From contig OY821518.1 of assembly GCA_963682025.1 (NCBI GenBank), positions 28,867,991-28,931,990 of the forward strand: a stretch of 64,000 bases of DNA, given 5' to 3'. Positions within the stretch are counted from its first letter, which is position 1. Each line of letters opens with the position of its first letter. The DNA comes from Cordilura impudica. Lineage: Eukaryota > Arthropoda > Insecta > Diptera > Scathophagidae. A program made the translations under genes and the position numbers. Positions 55,590 through 64,000 of the stretch are shown one piece after another. The notes under the pieces are model-generated. The model was not told the DNA's origin and ran no database searches. It saw nothing but the letters and a program-made list of their open reading frames with translations.

Positions 55590-58077
55590 AAGCTTCATCC
55601 ATACTTAATTACTGTATTGTATAAAATTTCACAAATGTTACTTTCTTAAACGCAATTTATGACAGCCTATCATTAGTGAATACCCAGTTTTAAAAAGAAG
55701 AAGAGAAGAATGTAACAACAAAATCTGTCACACTGCATATTTTTGTGATAATATAAACAAATTTAAAACAATAATATCTTTTATTGAATTATAAACTAAA
55801 AAATAGTCATTTATTATTTTGTTATACGTATGAGAAAGCAACTCTGAGGCAAAAGTGGTCCTCTGACTTTACTGGCTGCGGAGTAAATAGCAAATGTACA
55901 TTTAATTAATACGTATTTATGTAAAGTTTATTTTTAGTTTTAGACTGAATAAACTCGCCTTTAATTATTTGCTTTCTGAGGGTCATATAACAACAGCTTT
56001 CCCGCTAATCCTGAAGTTAGCGGCCGCAATTAAAAGAGAATAATTGAAAGTGTTGGTACAACGTACAAATTAAAATTGTTAAATTTATTCAATTTGAAAA
56101 CTTAAAAATAATAGAACTTTGAAGAATTCATTAAGTTATCTGAGTAAAGTGTTCACTTTTTAATGTTCATGTGTTACATGCTTTTTATTGGTCAGTTAGA
56201 TGAATGTCTTTATTTAAGCATATCTAATTGGAGAGACTTAATTTGCAACTCAATTCTCCTCATTCTCTTTAATCTCCCAGAGACGTTTGCTTCAATGAAA
56301 TTAGTTTAGACTTAAGATATAAAAACGAAATTTCTGAACTTTCGAGATGAAAGTTAATTGAATAGAAAATACCTTAAAAATACAATTATTAGACGAAAAT
56401 AAAAACAAATGTAAATCATTTCATATCTTTTTTCAAAATTTTGCTTATTTAACTGGTGTTCTACATATATTAAGCTTAATTATAAACTGGTCCCACAATC
56501 GTTTTGAAGTTGCTTTCCCCTGGTTACAATTGGGAATTTTATTTTTAGCCTTAGTGGAATGTTGCACCATAAATTCGGCCATTTATTTTATTTTTATTCG
56601 TCCTGAAAAATACATATAAATATTAACATATAACACTTTTATTTCCAAAAAAATAAATACTTAAATTTTTATATTTTTTGCACTGATAAAATTAAAGAGA
56701 AATGAATTCCGTTCATAAAAAACCAATCGTATGGATCTATTTATGCTAGCACTCGTTCAACTCAAAGTTAAAAATAACTAATAATTTTATTCGTTCACAT
56801 ATGCGTTAATTAGGCCCATGTTATAAACTCAAATTAATTGGTTGCTTCTAACCACTTAACATCAGACATTTTATTGTGAGTGTACTAAGCAAATACAATA
56901 ATCATTATTATCATCTATCCTCATTGTTTTCTAATGCATTCAGCCAGAAATTTATACGATTCATACACTCCCATATCATATGTTGTTACACATTTTTTAT
57001 GTAGTTCTCGTATTGTATGTATTGTGTAATTTTTTTTTAAGTACGAGTATTTTTTTGTTGCGATTTTATATTGTTGCAATATGTTTGCAATTTATTATAA
57101 ATCGGAATTTGTTTTTTGTTGCTTTGAGTTTGTTCTTCTTAAAAATTGTTCTCGCTTGGTTTAATAATATGAATCATAACAAAAGACTTATCAAATATTA
57201 TTATAACCACAAATCCTCAAAATGATAGTTGAAGTAATTGCGATTGTTAAAGGATTGGTTGAGATTTGTAGTGGAAAAAGGATTTGAGAAGATTTTAAGA
57301 ATTGTTGTAAGGTATGAAAGATTAGTTGTCAATTTTTTTCTGGTAGTAATCTTCTACAATTTCAGAAGGAATATAAACAATTGGGATATTAGATATTTGC
57401 TTTTAAAGAAAATCGAAATAAGAGGTTAGTTATATTAATGTCATTGAAAGGGAAGCTCAATGTAATCCACTGTGCCATAGATTCAACATATTTTATCTAT
57501 ATGTATTATATTTAAGAGAAAAACGTTTAGAATGTTGATAGCGGATACGCTATGCGCTTCACTCAGGGATGCTGGGGTGTCACGATTATCGACTTTGGTT
57601 TAATTGTACACTTTTCATGGAAAAAAAAAATAGTTTTGTTGGCGAATAGACTCACTCATGCTCTACTTACCGGTATATAAAAACAATTCCATACCAATGA
57701 GAGCTGTTGGCAATATCAAGTTCCAGCCAGACAAAATTTGGAAAATGTCCTTACTTCTCTCCTTCTCACATTAGCATATTAAGCATCTTTATCGATAAAA
57801 AACAAATTTGATTGGAGCAATTGTTTCCATTGCGTCCACAGGAGGAGGGAGTTATTCTTATTTACATATGTCAACAAGATGAGGGAGTTCTTCTTATTTA
57901 CATATCTCAATAATATGACACTTCCTCACAATTCTATAGGTTACTCCTTCCCAGATGCTATGCTTCTACATTAGTAAATTTTATAAGACATGGAGCTCGT
58001 CGTAAGAACGATTAATTATAGTCTGGTCATTGCGATGAAGAATGTATGATACACGAATTAGGGTTTTTCTGTGGTTT
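55590..58077. other. AT-rich DNA without recognised genes
   Basis: Long AT-rich stretch with scattered short frames lacking recognisable motifs. A partial repeat of 'gagggagttcttcttatttacatat' units occurs at about 57845-57905. Confidence 0.45.
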
Positions 58078-58838
58078 TCTGGAATAACCGCGTATGTCCA
58101 TTTTTGTCAGTTTTGAGTTAACGATGCCAAATATATTAATTTTTAACGCTCTTTACATGTGTTAAATTTAAAAAAAAAATATTGACCATTTCTGAGCTTT
58201 TTCTTTAAATAACGACGTAACTTAAATGTTGATTAAATTGATTTGCAGCACTAACGACGTACGTCATCCTACGTTTGATCGCTGACAAATTATTTTCTCA
58301 GAAAACGACACATAGCTACATACGTTGTTATTAATGGAAAAAAATGCAAAATAATTTTGGATTTGTTTTTAGTTTATAACCACTTGTAAAAACTTTTGTG
58401 TTTATTTCTGTTATTTTTTGTCACTATTATTCTTGATACGTTGTTATATTCTCATCCTAAGTCCCATTAACTTTTTGTTGACGAACAAAAAAATTCATTT
58501 TTCAAGCAACAACAAATTATGTCTACATGGGTGGTTGCATTAGTAGTTTTCTTTTTCAGAGAAAACGACGTTTGACAACATATGTAAGCTGTTTTATCTG
58601 CACACACTTTAAGTGTAATTACCAATTGTTTTTCGTCGTTCTCTAGGATCTATTCCTCTGAAGATTTTTGACTCAAAATTTTATATAAAGTATTTATTGC
58701 CCATACCTACAGAACTGTTAAATAAAAAGCTCTAAGATCTTTATATCGAGCCCATAACTTCAAATATAACGTTTTTTTTTTGGCTCCCCTGAACATTTTG
58801 ATTTTATGATATACGCGGTTGTTCTAGAAAACCACAGA
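58078..58838. mobile_element. TCTGTGG-TIR element, copy B
   Basis: Inverted ends of about 30 bp: TCTGTGGTTTTCTGGAATAA then CCGCGTATG on the left; the right end, reverse-complemented, reads TCTGTGGTTTTCTAGAACAA then CCGCGTATA. The interior is collinear with 10924-11639 ('gagttaacgatgcc', 'gctgacaaattattttctca', 'gggtggttgcatt'). No coding. Superfamily unknown. Confidence 0.78.
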
Positions 58839-59399
58839 TTTATGGCACTGGCTTACACCAAATTCCATATATCGCCCGATATAGTTTTTTCTTACATCAC
58901 GGTTTAACATAAAGGGTTATACTTAAGTCTTCACACTTTATTTGAGATTGAGCTAGGTTTACAGATACTGTACCAAATCCAAGCAATTCCAAATCCCTTA
59001 AAATCTGGGATATCCTGCAAGAATTCAGTAAAGTCTAAATTGTTATTAATTTGAACTCAGTTGCATCTTCAATAATATTTTAAAGTTCAGATAGAGGCAT
59101 AGCAGTGACGTATGTCAAAAGATGTGGAACATTTCCCCGCACACTAGTTTCGTTTCTCATGATCGCACCGTGTCCTTGAACCATTATCGTCCTCACTGTA
59201 TGTGTGCCAATTTGGTTAGGAGACCTAATACTATCCTCTACAATTTTCGAGCTCGTTGTGTTTGATTCCAGGGCTTTTGAGAACAACAAGACTCTATTAA
59301 CGAGTCCTCCTTAAAATTAAAATGTCCATATCTCCTTTATTTTTCAATAAGCACTCTTCAAATTTAAAACATTCATTCTTTATTATTAACTTTTACTAT
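58839..59399. other. AT-rich DNA, one short unrecognised reading frame
   Basis: A 69-codon minus-strand frame (59080-59289) has no motif I recognise. Confidence 0.35.
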
Positions 59400-60150
59400 T
59401 ACCATAAATATTTTTGTTGAAACTACGCTCTGTTCTATTTCAAATAATTTCGCGACATAGTCTCGACATAATTTGCCTTAATTTTTTTAAAGCGATCTGG
59501 TCCCATGCTTCCCGTAGTTTATGCCACATATCTTCCTTAGGTGTAGGGTAGATAGTTCGAACCTTCCTGTCCCATTAATCCCACAGTAACTGTATAAGAT
59601 TGAGGGCAGATGACTGTGATGGCCATTCCATAAATGAACAGATTCCAGCTGCTTCTTGGGTCTCTAAATATTGCTAAAAAATTTTAATGTTTTGGGTCAA
59701 TATCTTGAGGTATTATGAACTTCCAACTCATAATTCTTAATCCAGTGCTCTTAGCATGATCGATTAATAGCATTCGATTCTGCATAACTGGCTAACATTT
59801 TCGCTAGCAAAGCAACCACAAACCATTACAGAACCTCCCCCGTATTTGACTGTTAGCAATAGGCATGCATCCGATTCACGTTCTCTAGCTGAACGCCTCA
59901 CAAAACCTGGCCTCTTGGAGCCGAAGACTTCAAACTTCGATTCAACGGGCCTCTTACCAATCATTGAAAGCTTAGTTTTTTAATTTCTTGGCCACTGTAA
60001 TCTTTTTATTTTATTTTGTGGGTAATTTTTTGGCGATTTTGTCGTTTAAGGTAGCCGCTGTAAGTCGTCGTTTTACTGTAGTCACACTTACTGCATTCGT
60101 TCAGCTACTGTTTAAGTGGGCGGCTATTTCTGAAGCTTCAATTAGATGAG
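59400..60150 (-). pseudogene. Tc1-like transposase pseudogene
   Basis: Minus strand, in order: VSVTTVKRRLTAATL (HTH, near 60075), SKFEVFGSKRPGFVRR (near 59930), TVKYGGGSVMVCGCFAS (near 59840), a lost second-Asp block, then in other frames MEWPSQSS-equivalent sequence near 59620 with a third acidic region, and the C-terminal KEDMWHKLREAWDQIALKK-like stretch near 59490-59540. Stops and frameshifts throughout. The S-K-F-E-V-F-G and V-K-x-G-G-G-S-V-M-V-x-G motifs define Tc1. Confidence 0.8.
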
Positions 60151-60198
60151 GGTAGAATGGGGTTGCCCCATTGCGAACAGACAGGCAGACAGATAGAC

Positions 60199-60345
60199 AG
60201 AGAGCACGATAATGTTATTGTTCAATGTCATCGCTGTCAGGAGTTTGGTCATACAAAAGTCTATTGTTGGAAACAAGTTCACTGCGTTAAGTGCGGAATA
60301 GGTCATATTACCATTGAATCATTTTCAGGAGATAACTCCCATTAT
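60199..60345 (+). pseudogene. LINE ORF1 (Gag-like) zinc-knuckle fragment
   Basis: VQCHRCQEFGHTKVYCWKQ is a clean CCHC knuckle (C-x2-C-x4-H-x4-C), followed by a second Cys pair VHCVKCGIGH. Jockey-type LINE ORF1 proteins carry such paired knuckles that bind RNA. Only about 50 codons remain; it is truncated on the right by the DINE at 60347. Confidence 0.72.
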
Positions 60346-60346
60346 T

Positions 60347-61122
60347 AACAAGTAAGAAAATTATAGTCGGTCTAGACCGACTATACGATACCCTATACCA
60401 TGCGTTTAGAGACCCTATCTCTTAGGCCCAACTAACTGGACATAGAAAATAAGCAAAAACCAAATTTGAGTGGGATTTTTATTAATTTTTTTGGCTGCAG
60501 ATATGAAAAAGTTCATATCGGATGCTATATCTATATAGGGACTTGGTCCAAAAATGGACCGATCCTGATCATGTTTGGTAAAGTCTCTTGTATTTTACAA
60601 AAATATATACAAACAAAATTTGAGAAAAATCAGTGCAATATTTTTGTTTTTTAATAGATTTAAGTGAAGATCGGGAAGCAGCTCTATATGGGGTCAAAGG
60701 GATCATTTTTGGACTACTCATTAATGGACGTAATGAACGCATACAAACCCAATTTGAGTAAGATCTATATGACAATTTGGATCTTATGGCAATTTATGTC
60801 GATTTCTTATGGGTAATTTGTATGGGGGCTAGGTCTGAACATATACCGATTCTCACCAATTTCAACAGCGTTCATCCCATGGCCGATAAAAGCTTATGTA
60901 CCAAATTTTATCAAAATACATTCGCATTTGCGACCTGCAGTTTGATTACAAGCTTTACATGGACACACAGACGGACGGACGGACGGACATTGTTAAATCA
61001 ACTCAGAAAGTGATTCTGATTCGATCGGTATAATTAAAGATGGGTCTAGGTCAAATATTTTTGGTTGTTACAAACAGCAGCACAAAGTCATTATACCCAA
61101 ACCACATAGTGGTATTGGGTAT
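60347..61122 (-). repeat. DINE-like Helentron-type repeat, full-length reverse copy
   Basis: Same plan as 54838-55583, with perfect terminal hairpin GTCGGTCTAGACCGAC and (GGAC)4 near 60972. By eye very similar to the copies at 26608, 54838 and 63174. Confidence 0.87.
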
Positions 61123-61639
61123 AAAAACTCTAATGAAGGTTTTTCGATTATAAAAATTTTCCTTCCCGATCTAATTCATTATTAATTATATGCGTATTAA
61201 AAATTCAAATGAGTGTTATAGATATAAGGTAGCTTTAACCAACTCTCTGTAAGAAATTTTATTGTTTTTATAAAGTATGATTTTGAAATAATAAAGTGAA
61301 ATAAAAAAAATAAAAAATAAATTGAGTGTGCAAAAATTACGATACACCAGCTCGCTCTGTTAACTGCAAAAAAATCATCGTCCTAGATTTAAAGTCAAAA
61401 GCCATGAACCTAAAGACATTTTTAGTCAATTGGGATATAGATTTCTCGTGGGTGGCTATTTCAGCACACAACATCAATGGTGGGGATCTAACTAGAGAAT
61501 GAATCCGAAGGGAAGGCAGTTATATAACTGTATTATAAATAATAATTACTCGGTATTATGAACGGGAAGGCCTACGGATCCAAGAAAGTTTATTTCGGCA
61601 TATCAAGTCAATTTCTACAAATATCGGATAGCGATGGCT

Positions 61640-62975
61640 GAAATTGTTTTATTGGCAACTTATGCAGATGATACCGCAGTATTATTTTCGAGTGTATGTG
61701 CAAGTAATGCTGCATATTTCGTGCAAACTCATTGCCACTGAAAGATGGATGAACAAATGGAACATCAAGATAAATACTGGAAAATCTGTACATGTAACAT
61801 TCACTTTACATAAAGATGACTACCCCAATGTATTAATTAATAATTGCATTATTCTCCGAAAAGAAACAGCTAGATATCTGGGATTACATATTGACAGAAG
61901 ATTAAAAACCAAACGTCTATATTGTTTGCTGAGGTCCAAATCCCAACTTAGTCGTGACAATAAGGTACAGTAAAAGTGCGTTAGAAGGGTTGCAAGACAT
62001 ATATAGTAACAATGAAATCATTCAACAAATTGGAGCAACAATTACAAAACTACCTGACAATAAAGTTAGCTTTCTATGGATACCACGCCACTTAAATATA
62101 CATGGAAACGAAAGAGCGGACAATCTGGCCAAAAACTCCTTAAAGGAAAATATATCACCAGATTTTAAATATCAATCCTTAGACTACAAGCATTCAATTA
62201 GAAAATATATATTTGATATCTGGAATGACATATGGCAAAATAATAACCAAACCAAATTATATAAAGTACAGGAAAATACCTTGCTTATATTTAAAACTCC
62301 CACTTTTTCTAAAACAGATTTTATAAAACTTAACAGATTAAAAATCGGTCACTTCTTATTCTCCCATAGACATATTGTAGAGAGAACTGATCCACCGCTT
62401 TGTGATTGCGGTGAAATAATCAACGTTTACCATATATTTAATGAATGTAGACTTTTACATGATAAACGAATAAAATGTAACATAAATGATATAGAAATCT
62501 TAAATAAAGAATATGAATTCCAAAATGTTAAAAAATTTCTAAATGAAATAAATTTGTATAACTCGATTTAGATCTATAATAAACATGTATACTAGATTGT
62601 AATATAAAATGTAATGTTAAATGGCCTATATAACCTTGCTGTGTTGGGGCCTTGATAATCCAATTAAATAAATAAATATACTTAAACCAGTCTGGACGTA
62701 TGGTATAAAGCTTTGGGGGACTGCCAGCAATTCAAACATAGAGATACTACAGCAATTCCACTCAAAATCCTTAAGATTAATTGTCAATGCGCCATGGTAT
62801 GTATGCAATAAAATTATTTATGACGATTTATCTATTCAAAAGGTCAAAGACGAAATCAGTCGATTTAGAGCGAGGTATCTCGAAATATTAAGCAATCATC
62901 TTACTTGATGACATCGATGAAGGACGAAGGCTAAAACGACATCATATTCTTGATTTACCTTTTTGGAAATAATTT
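61640..62975 (+). pseudogene. Jockey-type LINE reverse transcriptase, split by another LINE
   Basis: The left part has LLATYADDTAVLFSSVCAS (catalytic Y-A-D-D at 61661-61672), then in another frame ERWMNKWNIKINTGKSVHVT, ARYLGLHIDRRL and KSQLSRDNKV. After an interruption (61968-62680) it resumes in phase with the protein order: LKPVWTYGIKLWGTASNSNI, EILQQFHSKSLRLIVNAPWY and VKDEISRFRARYLEILSNH. It is broken by frameshifts. The continuation across the insert is as expected for a jockey RT except for a few lost residues. Confidence 0.82.
61968..62680 (+). mobile_element. 5'-truncated RNase H-bearing LINE (I-like) inserted in the jockey relic
   Basis: Begins abruptly at SKSALEGLQDIYSNNE (the Asp before S-K-S-A-L lost at the junction), continues FLWIPRHLNIHGNERADNLA, a ribonuclease H active-site region with its His and Asp, and ends with a C-x-C...H-x4-C cluster (LCDCGEIINVYHIFNEC). 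The frame is open to 62571, followed by a short 3' UTR and a (TAAA)n-type tail at 62665-62679. This is a 3' end copy from an I/LOA-type element made by target-primed reverse transcription. Confidence 0.8.
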
Positions 62976-62998
62976 ACAAATGTATAATATAAATAACA

Positions 62999-64000
62999 AG
63001 CAGATTCCAGCGCTCGAAATTCGCGTGCAATTTCTAGGCAGCTTTATTTTTCAACTTAGCCAATTCACAAACCAACACTTTTATGGTTTATTATTATTGT
63101 GAATGAAGAAAACAAACTCTTTAACAAACACATTAACAAATTTAATAAACACACACATATCATATGTATAATTATACCCTATACCACTATGTGGTTTGGG
63201 TATAATGACTTTGTGCTGCTGTTTGTAACAACCAATAATATTTGACCTAGACCCATCTTTAATTATACCGATCGAATCAGAATCACTTTCTGAGTTGATT
63301 TAACAATGTCCGTCCGTCCGTCCGTCTGTGTGTCCATGTAAAGCTTGTAATCAAACTGCAGTTCGCAAATATGAATATATTTTGATGAAATTTGGTATAT
63401 AAGCTTTTATGTGATGAACGCTATTGAAATCGGTGAGAATCGGTCCATGTTCAGACCTAGCCCCCATACAAATTACCCATATGAAATCGACATAAATTGC
63501 CATAAGATCCAAATTGTCATATATATCTTACTCAAATTGGGTTTGTATGCGTTCATTACATCCACTAATGACTAGTCCAAAAATGATCCCTTTGACCCCA
63601 TATAGAGCTGCTTCCCGAACTTCACTTAAATCTATTAAAAAACAAAAATATTGCACTGATTCTTCTCAAATTTTGTTTGTACATATTTTTGCAAAATACA
63701 AGAGACTTTACCAAACATGATCAGAATCGGTCCATTTTTGGACCTAGTTCCTTTATAGATATAGCATCCGATATGAACTTTTTCATATCTGCAGCCAAAA
63801 AAATTAATAAAAATCCCACTCAAATTTGGTTTTTGCTTATTTTCAATGTTCAGTTAGTTGGACCCTATCTCTTGGGCCTAAACGCATGGTATAGGGTATC
63901 GTATAGTCGGTATAGACCGACTATAATTTTCTTACTTGTTTTATGTATGTGTTAGTAGCAACTTTAAATGCAATTTACTCAAAATAAATTAACAAATTTA
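62999..64000 (-). mobile_element. Non-autonomous Helitron, copy 4, interrupted by a DINE and running off the window
   Basis: Starts GCAGATTCCAGCGCTCG (CTAG decayed to CAAG), collinear with 27423-27788 up to ATGTATAAT at 63172, then resumes TTATGTATGTGTTAGTAGCAA at 63941. The other end lies beyond the window. Confidence 0.82.
63174..63940 (+). repeat. DINE-like Helentron-type repeat inserted in a Helitron
   Basis: ATACCCTATACCACTATGTGG to TTTTCTTACTTGTT, with GTCC tract near 63309 and terminal hairpin GTCGGTATAGACCGAC (one mismatch). The empty site is visible in the Helitron at 27423 (ATGTATAATTTTATGTA), so the element went in between T and T with no target duplication, as reported for Helentrons. 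Confidence 0.9.

Noticed and set aside
57238..57429. Short valine/arginine-rich frame as a possible gene
   Set aside because: No start context, domain or supporting neighbour; length is expected by chance in AT-rich DNA.

Overview
The window is AT-rich eukaryotic nuclear DNA, almost certainly from an insect and most likely a higher fly (Brachycera, possibly a calyptrate). The evidence is the dispersed repeat with GTCC-type minisatellites and a terminal hairpin (DINE-1/mini-me-like Helentrons), DD41D 'rosa'-type mariners, jockey-like LINEs, and a short nuclear copy of a fly-like mitochondrial cox1. I see no convincing host exon, tRNA or rRNA gene. This is a transposon graveyard with one apparently intact coding sequence: a 999-codon LINE polyprotein at 32278-35277.

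Layout. 0.4-4 kb: DINE-like repeat, a Transib relic and a piggyBac relic. 4.3-7.3 kb: an AT-cored repeat whose end runs straight into about 2.2 kb of seemingly perfect 11-bp satellite. 7.3-16 kb: unassigned AT-rich DNA, a long-TIR element, a second TIR element and LINE relics. 16-20.5 kb: a second AT-core copy, a Tc1 relic, a cox1 NUMT and DINE pieces. 21-24.9 kb: a three-level nest, hAT-like foldback inside DD41D mariner inside piggyBac, each level with its own diagnostic target duplication. 26-31 kb: a self-nested MITE, a DINE, a Helitron and a second DD41D mariner. 31.9-35.3 kb: Helitron, then the intact LINE. 37.6-44.6 kb: Helitron, a LINE relic carrying two DINEs and a MITE, and a run of broken mariners. 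46.2-48.5 kb: a Transib with both ends, RSS-like termini and a 5-bp duplication. 48.8-52.1 kb: an uncharacterised insect gene family member split by an AT-core element. 52.3-64 kb: LINE, mariner and Tc1 relics, DINEs, a LINE-in-LINE insertion and a Helitron split by a DINE.

No cellular pathway is encoded. What ties the elements together is insertion history. Several insertions can be dated relative to each other because the interrupted element continues on the far side, and three have a usable empty site within the window. Family names come from motif recognition by eye; no alignment or database search was run. Element ends marked by target duplications or terminal repeats should be good to a few bases; other ends are approximate.
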